This document shows positions 1 through 12,515 of a stretch of 64,000 nucleotides of DNA, piece after piece (positions within the stretch are counted from its first letter, which is position 1; every line of letters begins with the position of its first letter). Below the pieces are notes generated by a model. That model saw only the letters and a list, made by a program, of their open reading frames with translations. It was not told the DNA's origin and searched no databases. This stretch comes from Pterois miles (lineage: Eukaryota > Chordata > Actinopteri > Perciformes > Scorpaenidae). The stretch lies in the NCBI GenBank assembly GCA_947000775.1, contig CAMQGK010000008.1:2516501-2580500 (forward strand), in the 5' to 3' direction. The position numbers were made by a program, and so were the translations under genes.

Positions 1-505
1 TTGGTATCAACCATGTCATACGAGCTTGTCTTGAAGGAGGTGAAATAACACTGCAAACTTCAAAGGGGCCCCTTGACCTCTGACCTCCAGATGTGTGAAT
101 GTAAATGGGGCCTTTGAGTACCCACCAGTCTCCCCTTTACGGACATGCCCAGTTTATGATAATCACAGTCAGTTTAAAGCGAGTCATAGTCAAGTCAGGA
201 TACTAACTGTTACCTGTTGGGCTGCAGTTTGCCACGTTATGATTTGAGCATATTTTTTATCCTAAATGCAGTACTTGTGAGGATTTCTGAACAATATTTG
301 TCATTATTTTGTGTTGTTCATTGACTTCCAGTACTAAACATATACATACATTTGCATAAAAAAGCATATTTGTCCACTCCATGTTGATAAGAGTATTAAA
401 TACTTGACAAATCTCCCTTTAAGGTACATTCTGAAGCAATAAAAAATGTCGCGATTAACTATGGACAATCATATGATTAATCATTATTAAATATTTTAAT
501 CAACT
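1..505 (-). mobile_element. hAT-like MITE, family R1, copy a (truncated by window edge)
   Basis: The reverse complement matches the family seen at 13709-14334, about 44985-46217 and 50465-51121. Shared blocks include TTGGTACCAA-type, GGTCAGAGGTCAAGGG, GACTTGACTATGACT-like and CTCTTATCAACATGG. The TAATC-rich terminal part lies near 440-505. There is no coding capacity. Confidence 0.7.
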
Positions 506-954
506 GGCAGCTCTAAGAAAAATATAACGAATTTGTCTTTATATGTATACTGTACATCTGTCTTTGAGTTTGGGGCTATGAAATCACAGTGACATGTCTA
601 AACTTAAGCGAACATTGATGTAGTCCGAAAACAACCCTCTCTATTCTAACAGCAGATACGCTGTTTTCGTTCACTAGCTCTTGAGTGAAAAAGCTGAAGT
701 TTATGCAGAGTTTATGTTGAATGCATGGATCCGAATAGCACAACTTCACAATCAAACTGTGGCCCTCAGTTCAAGTTATTTAGCTTTTCCTCATCCTCCT
801 GTAAAGGGATCTGAGTGAGGCTGGTTTTTCTGTGATTAAAACAAAGTTTAAGAGCTTTCTCTGCATTTTAAAGCTCCACAGGACATGTGTGAACTGTTGA
901 AGGTGCATGAAAAGTGACTAAGTCATTCACAAATATAAGCACACATACAAATCA

Positions 955-1240
955 TTATCAGTTAATCTGTCGAGTTTCAGTTGTTTGGTCTATAAAATGA
1001 CAGAAAATGGTGAAAAATCATGTGAAGATGACGTCCACAAAGGTCTTGTTTTGTCCACAACTCAAAGATATTCAGTTAACTGTCATAGGGGAGTAAAGAA
1101 ACCAGAAAATATTCACATTTAAGAAGCTGGAATTTGACTTTTTTCTTGAAAAATTACTCAAACCGATTAACCGATCAAAATAGTTGGCAATTAATTTAAT
1201 AGTTGACAGCTAACCAATTAATTGTTGCAGGGCTACACAT
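955..1240 (-). mobile_element. Teleost interspersed repeat, family R5 (GTTGCAGGGCT ends), copy a
   Basis: In reverse complement this shares with 54793-55150 the order TAGCCCTGCAACAATTAAT, then TTCTTAAATGTGAATATTTTCTGG, then TGAATATCTTTGAGTTGTGG and ACAAAACAAGAC, then a TAATCGA-rich end. This is a very common degenerate fish MITE pattern with CAGGGCTGCAAC-like ends, and it is non-coding. Confidence 0.65.
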
Positions 1241-2434
1241 ATACATCTCTACCACATCAAGGTCTGGATGATAAAGTTGTCCCTACACACTGTAAATAAA
1301 GGAGTTACACAAACCATTCTAATTATTTATCCTCATTAAAGTCACAAATACATTTTAAAAGGGGGATTTATCACCTTGTTAGCTAATTTTAACAACAAAA
1401 GGTCTGTTTGTGTGCTTAGAAATTACACCTGTTTGACAATAAATGTCCCCAAAAATGACAAATTTACTTTTTTTTATTTAATGTACTCACATTTTTCTAT
1501 CCTGAATTCTTTTAACTTCTTGCAGTGGTGTATATGTAATAGTGAGTCCAACCTGTCTCCACTTATCGCTCTATCGGAAGTTTTTAAATGATAAAAATTG
1601 TGTTTTTTGGGGGGGATTTTCACATCAGAAAATCTGGTTTCCTTCTCTAAAAACACAGCATCTGACCTGAATATAATTATGTTGTAGATCTTTAATTTTG
1701 TGACAGCTAAATATGAAAGTGCAAGGTATTTGTGACACAACTGAAAAGTCTCTTTCTATGTTACATCCACTTTACAGCAGAATCCAATCGATATCTTCAA
1801 ACAACTGTGATAAAAAAAGCACATTTGCTCACATTATGTGCTTTTTCACTCAGCTTTATATTAAAGATTAAACGTGGCTCTATCACTGAGCTCTTTCCCA
1901 TTTGCTGCAGGATTAAAACCAGTTTAACACGGCCCAGAAACCATTAAACTCATAGCTTCTCCATGGAAGGGCTACGAACAACAATAGGCTGATACAATGG
2001 CAGCGTATACGTCAGCTGCACTCAAGTCAGGAGGGACTGTGGAAGAGCTTAAAGTGACCACACAGCATGGCGTCCTAAAATCTGCTCAAGTCACACTGTC
2101 AGACCTGTCAGAGCAGGCAGGACACGTCCAGGAATGTGTGAAAGTCTTTTTCGTGCAAGAAAAGGAAAGTAGTTTGACACATTTTCAGTTAAATGTGAAG
2201 AAAACTGGAGCCAAAATGTTCATTTAATTACTTAGAAGTGCACCTAGAGAGCCTCTTTCTCATCTTTAGACAGGGAGAAACAGGAAAAACATCAGTTTCT
2301 CTGTGGTACAGTAGAGTCACAGTTTTCAAACATGAATTATTCCTTAAAACACACAGGAAACACACCTTCACAATAACAGCAAAAGCATCCCTGAACAGGA
2401 GGAAGAAGGTAACTGACTTTCATGTTTTAGTTTA

Positions 2435-2436
<2 letters not shown>

Positions 2437-2500
<64 letters not shown>
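2437..2500. repeat. (TG)n microsatellite
   Basis: An uninterrupted TG dinucleotide run of about 60 bases ends in GCGTGCGCGCGC, a CG-rich tail with Z-DNA potential. Confidence 0.95.
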
Positions 2501-2501
<1 letters not shown>

Positions 2502-4046
2502 CGCGCGCCCCCTCCTGCTGTGTTACCCTGTAGCGGGGAGCCACCTGCCGGGACGAAGGGAGAGCTCCGAGCTGGTAACGGATTACGCAGTAACGCGTTA
2601 CTGCAGTGTGATTACTGAGCGCACTGAGAGTTGTAGGTTTCCTCTCGTGATGCTGCAGCTACTAATCGACAAAAATAAGTTTATATATAAACGTGGTTTA
2701 AGGGTCAAACATCACAATGAGGTTAAATGATCCATTTCTTTTGATTCATTTCATATATGGGCGATTTTAATAGGATCTGATGCATAATTTGGAGGAAAAT
2801 GTCTGTTAAACGTAATTTAAATAATTACTGGCTAATTATTCTAACGTAATTTAAATAATTACTGAATAATATATGCATTTTATTAATGTTTGTGTTACTT
2901 TGAAACAAGTAAAGAACAATATATCGTTTTTTTCCAGAGCAGCAGCACTGCTTTGTTGGATAAGACTCCACCCAGCTGTACACGCTTTTTCTAAACTTAT
3001 ATTAACCTGTATTTCTTATATTTACTCGCATTTTGTCCTGTTTATTGAACGCTGTGGGTCTTTGCTGACTGAGTTTGTATGAAGTGAAAAGTTTTTGTGC
3101 GTAAATTGTGCGCAACGGTCACCAAAACGGACGAAAATGCCACAAAAGTTGCGTCAAAACCGCCAGAAACAAATAGGATTTAATTTAACATTATCTAATT
3201 ATTTTAATAAGTGTGTCCTACATTTAGTTATCACTCAAGTTGACTTTAAAAAATTGTTTCTGTAATTCTACTGAGGAACACTTTAGCCCCTTTTGCATTT
3301 TGCGTGTGTGTGTTTCTGCTGCCTCATTGCGTGATGATCACTTTGAATACCTGACCAAACTAATTGGAGTTACATCATGGGTCAACGACCAAATCCCCAA
3401 ACATTGTTAAAAAACACTTAACCATCGAATCTGCCATGTTACTGAAAGTAGTATTTGTGTTTCAGTCACATAAAGAGGCCTGGCACGGTCATTAATAAAG
3501 AGACGTCTGATCACTGAAACCAAAAGTGGAAGTTCAGTAGTTTGATTTGAATTGAAAACAAGCGAAAATGTTTATTTTTTTAATTAAAATGCAAGTGTAA
3601 GGCTCCATAAGAGCTGAGCGGGAGACTGGCACAACGAAATTTGGAGAAAAAAAACACAGCTTTACTTGAGCTTATTGTGAATGCGACAGGTATATAAAGT
3701 ACTCATAAGTACCAGACAAACAGCTGAATTTCTATTTAAATTTTCAGCATTTCACTTAGTTACAAGTGAATATTTCGATTGCAATTCTTGGATCTAATCG
3801 GAATAAGAGAGAGGAAACATTTGTGCTCTAAAAAAAACGTTTAAACTCGAAGTTATTCCTGGTTTCAATGCCTTTTGTTGCTTTGAAATGAAGCGTATTA
3901 CAGCCCCTTTTGCAAACCTCCAAACCCAACGAACTGCAGAAAAAAAGTTTTTCAACCCCAACAGAAACCATGTCGCTTTAAAAACCTGGAAAACAACAGC
4001 GAAAGGCCCACAGGAGCAAGAATTGATAGAAATATTACAAATAAAT

Positions 4047-4100
<54 letters not shown>

Positions 4101-4119
4101 CAGATAGATAGATAGATAG
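4047..4119. repeat. (GATA)n microsatellite
   Basis: GATA/TAGA tetranucleotide run with one GACA interruption. Confidence 0.95.
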
Positions 4120-4592
4120 GTCTGTGAAAGCTGTGAAAACCTTGAATAGTGAACTAAAAAGAACCAACAAACACTATAAACCACCTGAAAACAAAACAGC
4201 ACAAACAACTCGCTTAAAAAGGACCTGCAACTTTGGGAGAGCCTCTGTCTTTCCTTTTGTGATTAGCCTTGAATGCTGCATTTGCTGAAAAATATGCCCA
4301 AACAGAAAGGAGATAATACAAAGAAAGAGAAGTAATGCCAACTAAAAGCCTTTTGATCACGCTTAAAAGCGACACATTAAGGAGATTCGGCGCGATGGGT
4401 TCAATATTTGCCCGCCATTACCGAGCAAACTTTTATTATTTACATTTTTGTTCTCACTTTGAAGGTCAGGCAGTTTTTCATCCAGCCAATCCGCTGCTGC
4501 CCAGCGTCTCCTCAGCAGCAGCAGGAAGCTGAGGCCCTCCCATTAACACCCCTAGTGTCAGCACTAATGAGGGACACAGTGGCTGCTCTGTG

Positions 4593-4610
4593 CTCACACA
4601 CACACGCACG

Positions 4611-4650
<40 letters not shown>

Positions 4651-4680
4651 ATACACACACACCATACACACACACACACG
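4593..4680. repeat. (CA)n compound microsatellite
   Basis: ACACGCACGC is followed by a long CA run with two CATACA interruptions. Confidence 0.95.
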
Positions 4681-6360
4681 CCACCTCAATGTTTGAGTGC
4701 GTTTTAGATATGGATGTTAGTGTACTCCACAGTGGTGATGCGTAAAGCTGTTGCAACAAGTGTTTCACACACAAGAGACGATTTAAGTCTGCAAAAGGCC
4801 TCAAAAATACATCTTAACCTACTTTCATTTTATTTCTTGGATTTATTTTCGAGGTTTTCGTTTTGAAACCTGTCACCATCTTCCCTGGCAGCTACAGACG
4901 TATTGGCATGTGGGTTATTTACTTACAGGAAGACGTGGCGAGGCAGCGCGCACAAATATCCAATGCTCTCACAGACAACTTCGATTTGTATTTGAGGACT
5001 ATGTGGCTCCAGTAATTAGTGCACTGTTGTTAGCAAGTGTTACAAGATTTTTCAATCGGAAAAAAAACTCACAGAGTTCAGGAGCTCGTCGTTCATATAG
5101 GCCCACATTGTGCAAAATAATATATAAATCGCAATATTTAGAATTTTCGTACGAATGACCTCCAAAAAAGTCTAAAATTGACAAGATACAACACCAATAC
5201 GCATATTATTCTATACAGTATGTTGACTAAATTATAATTATATTGACTATAGGTGAACGTCAAGTTATATTGTTAATGGAAAGTTAGGCGCTTTAATGGT
5301 GCAACAATAGCCTATTCTGTGATTTGTAGGTAAAAAAAAAGTAATTAAATTCATTCATAACCTGCTATTCATTACATTATTACTGCATGAAAAAACGAGA
5401 ACGACAATCATAGTTAGTCTACTTTAATAGATATAATAATATAGGCTTTAGTTTGCATTGTGTGACGGATGACGCGCATAATACGCACAGAGGGGTTGGG
5501 CTCGTGGAGCTGCAGGAAGGTTTGAATGAGGCGCGCGGGGTCTGCGAATGATAAACATGTCAGCAGAGTTCAGAGGAGCCCGGATGCACCGACAGGCCGA
5601 GCCACCGAACAGCAACCCGGGAAGTCGGAACCGTATAGTTTCCTTTTACGCACAAGGGTTTACTGAGTTTCGGTGCTGCACTGGAAGCAAAGGGACGTTT
5701 TGTCGATTTTTTTTAATTTAACAACCAAGTAGCCTAAAACGACGAATAAAGGGAGTCTGTTTTTTAGGCTTTACTCTTTTATCTCTCTTTCTTTCTTTTT
5801 TTAAATTATATTTTTTGCAGGATTCAATTACAACCATTACGCATGCTCCTGCTGTCACTGGCATGCCATTGCCAATTGTACACAATTATTATTTATTACT
5901 TTTACGTGAATGTGGACAAAATTTGAGTTTTTTTTTTTAAGAACCTGAGCTACATAAGTTATCTGACCTATATAAATATACTGACTAGTTATGCGAATGT
6001 AAGACTATAGCTAAGGTTGTGCAGTAAGTATAGGCTTCATGCGCATTTAAGGCCTATACTGGCGCGTGAGCGAACCCATGGGGCTTATTTACAGTATGGT
6101 GAGTTTTTTTTTTATGTTTGTGCGCAGTATACATAGATTAATATGAAAACATAAGCATCACAAAACAACATAAAACGTATTTCTCATATTATTGTGTTTT
6201 ATGTTACATAATGTGCTGGTTGTTGATGTTATGTTAATATTCTTAAGTGTAAAGAGGCGCAATAAAGATTTCATTCACTCAAAATCTTGCCGGATTGTGA
6301 CGTTTCCAGCCTGGATTAGGCCCCGGATGTGTCCTTTTACAAGCCAGCACCTGAGGCGTG

Positions 6361-6430
6361 TTTTGGGCGGGGCAGCCATTGTGCTCCTCCCCTCTGATTG
6401 GCTGAGGAGCCAATTAAATGCCCCAAACAC
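6361..6430. promoter_or_regulatory. Candidate vax2 intronic enhancer: paired CCAAT boxes plus GC box
   Basis: A 70-bp GC-rich island in AT-rich intron lies 240 bp downstream of exon 2. It holds GGGCGGGGC (GC box, 6365-6373), CCATTGTG (SOX-like) and the inverted repeat ATTGGCTGAGGAGCCAAT (6397-6414), which is two opposed CCAAT boxes 4 bp apart followed by TTAAAT. The motif content is visible; regulatory function is inferred. Confidence 0.4.
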
Positions 6431-6667
6431 ACCTGTGACCAAATCATTTGAAACATGATGTACGAAATAACCCAAAACTTTGACTGTGGTCAATGAATAA
6501 TATAGGCTAACACTTTATTATTAAAATATCCTACAAGCTATGAGCTTAGCAACCGGTTGCTATGAGGTAGCTTAGCTGACCACATTGTGTCGGGAAATAA
6601 TTATTCATTTTTGTCCTTTTTCATTGTTAAAATTGTGGCTTTTCGCCAAACATTTCCGTCCTCTTAC

Positions 6668-6855
6668 CTGCGTTTCGGAGAGATTTAGCTGCCTCGCGAG
6701 CTCGGTGCGCTCGCGGCCCACCACATACTGGCACCTCTGGAACTCGAGCTCGAGTCGGTACAGCTGCTCTGCAGTGAACGAGGTCCGCGTGCGCTTGGGC
6801 CGGTCCAGGTCGAGGCCCTTGGGCAGGACGATCTCCCGGATGGTGCCTTTGGCGT
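6668..6855 (-). CDS. vax2: vax2 coding exon 2 (homeodomain helices 1-2 and start of helix 3)
   Basis: The 188-nt exon is preceded by the acceptor TTCTCTAACAG and followed by the donor GTAAGAG. It completes the split Asp codon and encodes AKGTIREIVLPKGLDLD, then homeodomain residues 1-44. Conserved homeodomain positions R5, F8, L16 and F20 are all present. It ends exactly on a codon boundary (phase 0), inside the recognition helix. Confidence 0.95.
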
Positions 6856-9800
6856 CTGTTAGAGAATAAAAACACAACAACAACTTAAGTCTCGGGACAT
6901 TTTAGAAGCAAACGGAACAACTATTTCCTGTTACTAAGCTATTATTATAATAAAATACCTGAATGGAATCACATAGATATTGTATGGACTAGGTTAAAAA
7001 TACTCTTTAAGTGAATCTATAGGCTTCATGGTGCCAAACATGTAATATTAATAAGTATGACTACAGATTTAAAGAGAAAGAAACGGATGGATGCGCGTCT
7101 TTGACATAAACAAGCTACATGGGTGTTTCAACACAAGGGAGGGTTAATAACACGCCTGTCCTCTGTGAAAAAAGGCCCCATTGTTATTAATATGTATGTA
7201 CACAAGTGTGGTGAAAATAACACTTGTCTATAATTACGCTTAAATTAGAGGCTGGTATAAAAAAAAAAACTTGTATAGTTTGCCATTACTATACTTATTA
7301 TAATCTGTATTCAGTGGCTAAACGTATCAAATATTTGGGAAAAGTTCATGTTTGCTGTTGAGAGTAAATCAAACGCGTAGATCCGCCTTCCACTGCCTGC
7401 TTAATGTTGGTCCACGTGATTGTGGATGCAGGCTATACGTCAGTTTTGCGGACTTAAACATGAACATAGCTTCTTCTTCATCTGTAGCTAGAATATTTTA
7501 ATGGACAAAAATACATATACATTTATCAATAGAGTGATGAAAATGTACATACATGGACATTTCCGCTCAGTTTTGGCTCAATTTCTCTACATCGGAGTGA
7601 CTATGAGCACTGAATATTTGGCTATTAAGGGTTTTCCAACGAGTGGCGTTGCACAAAAATGTTGCACAGCTTTATTTATGTGGATTTAGAGTCAATCAAA
7701 TGCTTCACTCTCAACTTTGCGCGTCTGTATCGATCCATAATAAGAAAAACAACAATTATAACAACAATAACTAACTAACTTAACTTTTTTAATATGGTAC
7801 TTTTTTGGGTTGGTGTGTTTTTGGTAGGGCTTATTCCTGTTACTGTACCTTTTCTTTTTCCTATTTTCTTTTATTTTTAGTCTATTACACACTGCAGGCT
7901 ATCGGTTATTAAACTTTGATATTTCATTGTCTGAAAAATCTGAACTTTTTAGATAAACGACATAAATTGCCATTTTAGTACATTAAAATATTAGCGCGAT
8001 ATCCTAAATGTCATTACACCGCGCCCTGGATCCACAAATCAGGTTATTGTCTACCAATAAATAAATAAATAAATAAATCACAATCGTTACTTTAATTTTG
8101 CTGACACCAATTCGACTAATTCTGGAGTTTTAAATACGCGTTTGAAACTGTAAAATCTCTATTTTTGGCAACACTGAAGCCGGGAATATTTGTTCGTATT
8201 TATCACATTGAATGGAAGCGCAAACGCCAAACAAGTCCTCCTCTTTGTCCAGGGTTTTGAGGTCATAAAATATGCAATCCAATAAAATATGAAGAGCTCT
8301 GAATTAAATATGAAACAAAACTGATTGAACCGAACATCCATAGTGTTTCTATAGGAAGTATTCCAGCTAGAGCAACCAAAACTCTGTCTCAAGTAACAGA
8401 GGAAAACTTTTATTATTTTTATTTACTTATTTTTAGCTACGAAGAGGAAATTTGGACATGTATAAAAGGCAGCTCTCTGCTTGAATTGACGTACTTTTAA
8501 AGCGTGGTGACATAGAGGTAAAGATAATATCTGAGGTACTTAAATACAGCAGGTGAAGAGGGAATAATAATCCATTAATTTACTCAACCTTTATTTTAAC
8601 TCGGAAATACATTAAGGAAGAAAATAGGTGCGTAAAAATTGTGTTTTTTTGCCACAAAATAGGAATTAAAAGACTTATTAAACGTAGTAAATGAATCAGT
8701 TAGAATACACTGATCTGCATTATTTCAATCACAGTACAGACAGATATTCTTCAGTGTTTGGTTAGCCTACAGGCCTAAGCTGCGTAATGACACATGCCAT
8801 GATGTCTCCATCTTTACGCACGCGTCAATTGTTGCCAGGCGAATGAGATCCTGCACCAGAAATGCTATTAAAAACCCCTCTTGATGTTCAGAAATATATT
8901 TACAGATCTCCTTCACTGGCTCCAGAGCTAATAATAGTAATAATAAAAATAATAACAGCTCAAACTGTGATGGAAACACATGTCAGCAGAGGAGGAAACT
9001 GTACGCAGACATGCTGACCCCTCGGTGACCCCGGCCCTCTCTGCGGAAAATCCCGAGCATCTAGACTCTGCTTAAGACACAAATCCTGACAGTATATCTG
9101 TACAGTAACTCAGACCACGGTCCTCCTACTGGTCACCTCCTTCTCTGGTTAGACACCATTAACCAGCGACGGATGCAACACAATAACCACTGTATTTTTC
9201 ATTCAGCAGGCTTTTACAGAGACTATGAACACCTCCTTGCCAGATTCCATGTGAAAAACATCAGAATTTAATGTGATCAGCAGTAGAGGAATTGAATTTA
9301 AAAAGCTGTCTTACAAATAGCTCAATAGTCTAATAATAAATATATATTTATAAAAACGCATAAATAGAAAATGGTGGGATTATTCCTGTGATTACAAGCA
9401 ACAACTTCTATTAACCGATCGACGCTCTGAAGAAACAGATTTTTTTTGTATTCGTCCACTAATAGTCCTCCCTCTTTCACCAATTTCCCTTGTGCTGTGT
9501 CGTTTACTATTTAAAATTGCTCGTTTTTATATTTATTTTACTATTCCCTGACTAAACGGGCTGTTTGTATATGCCACAGGACAATAAACGTTCAATAACG
9601 TTCAATAAAAAGATCAAACGAAGCAGCCTGCAACCATAATATTCACAACACCCTCCTATATCCGAGGATTGATAGGCCGACACATTGATTGTGTCCACAG
9701 CTAACAGCTACACACCCCTGCAACAAATACTGCAGGAAAATATCAGCTGCAATTTAAATTTTGCATTTTTCTCTAAGGGGGTTTGAATGGAAGCGAACAG

Positions 9801-10394
9801 TGCAATCTGCTGAGTTTCTGTTCTTGGAAATCATTAAATAAAAAAAGATCTCCTTCGTGGAAACTTCCCAATGATTCACATTCAAACAATAATATATTTT
9901 AAATTCTGTATTTTTCCTCTCACTGTGTGTTTCTGTTTACGTGCTGAAATAATAATTACAAATGTCCTGAATGCAGATAACCTTTAATAACCTCCTGGTT
10001 TAGACTGATTTATACGTGTTTTCTAAATGTTATTGGACCATTGAAGCTTCCAAGTAAGCATATAACACACATTTAATTTTCCATAATTTAACGTGCAAAC
10101 ATAAATTAAATACAAATGTTTAAGGCTATCTGGACTTAAAATATGACTCCAAAACCACCTATCAATGTATAGTTTTTTTTTTAATTAAAAACACATGCCT
10201 ACAGATTTAAAAAAATATATATTTTAAGAATGTTTGCTGACTGCAGTAATTTTATCTAAATTTTCTGGATTTATTTTATTTATTTTTTTAACTGTCATTC
10301 AGAGGGTGCAGGCCTCCTGCAATGGGGCGTGGGCACTCATATTAAATTAAATATTGTTCTTATGTTCATTAGCATAACGCTGGCACACAAAGGC

Positions 10395-10449
<55 letters not shown>

Positions 10450-11404
10450 CGCTTTATCGATGGAGAGCTGAAAGGTATTTTTTTCTATCAGCTCCTCTTG
10501 TTGATAAAAGCGACACAAACAGCCTGGATTTCTCCAGATTATCTTCAACTGATTCCCTTTGTTTTCTTTTCTTTACCAGGTCTGATTTTTAACCTTCAGA
10601 GAATAAAGTTAAGGAGATTTATTCACAATACATGTGTGAGAAAAAATAATTAGGCAATGTATTCATATAAGTCATTGTTTTGACTGCTAATCCGATCTAT
10701 CCATCGTCCAAATGAACAGACTGTGCCAAATTCTATATTCCAGTTTACATGTTTATTCTGATTAATATCTAGGGGTGTGGTGTGGCGTTACAACCATTAA
10801 GGCATCACGGAAGTGAAAGTAGCCTATTGTTACCACAACAGGAGCACCAGATGTGCTGTATTGTTCAGCATCAGTCCAACTTTTACACATTTCTATGTTT
10901 AAATATCTGCTTTCTTTTAGTTCATGATGTTTTACTGTAGCATTTTGGCATTTTAAATGGAGAAGCACCAACTCCACATCCATGTTCCTTTTATAAAAGT
11001 CACAAATTTATTATATATATTTATTCTATTTTATTATTGTAATTGCAGTGTCTGTGGTGAAGTCTATATTTACTGTGGAGCCTTCCTGGAAACACACAGG
11101 TGTTCATCACAGGTTCAGAGTTTCATTTTACGCACAGAACAAATCAGTGTTTTGTTTTCGTTCACTTACCTCTCACTAATATCCTCCGACAGTAGTCAGG
11201 GTCCACTCCCAAAAGTTTGTCGTGCCCGTCTTCGCTGGAGGACGTCGGAGTGGACGCTGATGTCCCCGGGGTGTCGGTGGAGCTCTGCACCGGGGACCGG
11301 CTCCCTATCTCGGCGCGGCACTTTGTCTCCATCCTGTCCGGACACAGCGGGTTGGGTCCACAGCGGTGGTTCCCATCGCCCATAGTCGTGGCCTGATCAA
11401 ACAT
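6668..11404 (-). CDS. vax2: vax2, ventral anterior homeobox 2 (5' two exons; 3' end outside window)
   Basis: Two exons splice in phase: 11404-11170 (78 codons plus 1 nt) and 6855-6668 (2 nt plus 62 codons), giving residues 1-141. The N-terminus MFDQATTMGDG and the serine/threonine-rich stretch around STDTPGTSASTPTSSSEDG match fish Vax2 as I remember it. After CRRILVR comes the Vax signature DAKGTIREIVLPKG and a homeodomain starting at residue 98 (PKRTRTSF). The exon ends after homeodomain position 44 (LSETQ), so the recognition helix with WFQNRR is encoded by a third exon. That exon is not found in 1-6660 on either strand, so it must lie left of the window. Vax2 is a nuclear DNA-binding transcription factor that specifies ventral retina and optic stalk. 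Within the family, the Vax2-type N-terminus and IVLPKG (rather than IILPKG) favour vax2 over vax1. Confidence 0.95.
6856..11169 (-). other. vax2: vax2 intron 1
   Basis: A 4.3-kb phase-1 intron. It is AT-rich, with a (CA)n at about 10397-10448 and short AAAT/AAT runs. I recognised no transposon copies, which is unusual for this window and compatible with selective constraint in a developmental gene. No exon or RNA gene was recognised. Confidence 0.7.
10397..10448. repeat. (CA)n microsatellite
   Basis: Uninterrupted CA run in vax2 intron 1. Confidence 0.95.
11170..11404 (-). CDS. vax2: vax2 coding exon 1
   Basis: ATG at 11404-11402 opens MFDQATTMGDG. A second in-frame ATG at residue 8 could also serve, but the first fits the fish Vax2 N-terminus. 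The exon ends after the first base of an Asp codon (11170), followed by a GTAAGT donor (11169-11164), so the intron is phase 1. It sits in a GC-rich, CpG-rich patch typical of a developmental promoter. Confidence 0.95.
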
Positions 11405-11786
11405 CTACAAGTAAGTTCTCTAAGATTATCTCTCCCTGTCCTTGTGTGGCTGCTGCTCACCCTCGTCTTTCGACTTTCTTCTCCTCTTTGCAAGTGTTCT
11501 CCAGAGACGAGGAGAGCATGCCCTCCTCTAGCTCCAAACAAAAAAAAAAAAAAAAACAAAGTAGATCCACTTACAAAGGAAGCATGCGGTCCTGCAACGG
11601 AACCGGGGTGCGCTTCAGGTGTCGCGGCATGACGCACGGGTCCGGAGTCCAAACCGAGGCGAGACAAGGGGGGAGTTGGAAAGCTCGGGATCCTGCTCTA
11701 ACTACAGTAGCCAGAAGAAATGCATGGTGCGGCTTGTAAAGGTACAAGGGGGCCAAGCAGATCTATGGAGGAGCGGGGAGGTGCCA

Positions 11787-11824
<38 letters not shown>

Positions 11825-12420
11825 TCACCCACGTAGAAATAAAGTGAGAGGCGGCGCGCGAGAAATAACCCACACAGCAGCGGTCACAGTTCACCGGGCA
11901 CGAGCCAGGGAAGAAAGTTTCTGCTGGTGTGTCCGGAGCAGCAGCCTGTTACTTCACCCCCGCTCACATCGGCTGCCTCTGCGGATCCGGGGTTGCATGT
12001 TGTTGGTGCCACATATGGGGGGGTCGGTGGTCCTCTGCTTTTGGAGAAAAGATGTCTGTGTTGGCACCCGTCAGGAGGGGGAGTGGGAAATGGTCACATT
12101 TGCGCACAAATAAAGTCGCTCTAGTGTTTTTATCATTTGCTTTACAGCTGAAACATCACGTCTGCGCCAACAGAGCAGAGATGTTGGTGTGTGCAGGATT
12201 ATTTGTGGCGACACGGTACACTTTACAGAGGCAGAAACCTCACGCGTCATTTCCTGCTCACGCAGGGTCGCAGCTGATTGGTCCGCCGACGGAGCACGTT
12301 TCTGCCAAGAGGATGAGCGGCGCTGCAGACCGGGGATCAGCCGCTGAGACATGACACGATGGCTGTGCGCGCTTTGCGCTCTGGAAGCAGCCAAACGCAG
12401 CGCCGGCCGGGCTTCCCCCA
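11405..12420 (-). promoter_or_regulatory. vax2 5' UTR and CpG-rich promoter region
   Basis: The kilobase upstream of the vax2 ATG is clearly richer in GC and CpG than the flanks (for example 11600-11700 and 12280-12420). It contains a poly-A tract at 11539-11556 and a short (CA)n at 11789-11821. Long open frames here on both strands have no recognisable product and reflect base composition. The transcription start cannot be placed exactly. Confidence 0.5.
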
Positions 12421-12515
12421 CAGCTCCGTCAGATCCCGACTCTGTTTTTGTTTTAACTCTGAGCCCTGCAAAGAGAAACAGCACTTTCACAACAGGCTGA
12501 AACACCTCAGACTCA

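Larger units (their letters stand above)
1..6667 (-). other. vax2: vax2 intron 2 (partial)
   Basis: This is non-coding sequence downstream of the exon-2 donor, more than 6.6 kb long and continuing past the left edge. I searched both strands for a WFQNRR-encoding exon and found none. Transposon remnants occupy about 1-510 and 955-1238. A (TG)n lies at 2437-2497, a (GATA)n at 4047-4119 and a (CA)n at 4593-4680. The parts 4200-4560, 5460-5650 and 6250-6450 are complex, repeat-free sequence and are the likeliest places for regulatory elements. Short open frames here have no recognisable product. Confidence 0.7.

Noticed and set aside
1..6660. vax2 exon 3 within the window
   Set aside because: No frame on the minus strand encodes the WFQNRR half of the homeodomain; it must lie past the left edge.
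6585..6883. Plus-strand and alternate minus-strand frames over the homeobox exon
   Set aside because: Shadows of the vax2 exon 2 frame.
11305..12505. Several 80-164 codon frames on both strands upstream of vax2
   Set aside because: They overlap each other in a GC-rich, stop-poor promoter region and match no known protein; the real vax2 frame ends at the ATG at 11404.
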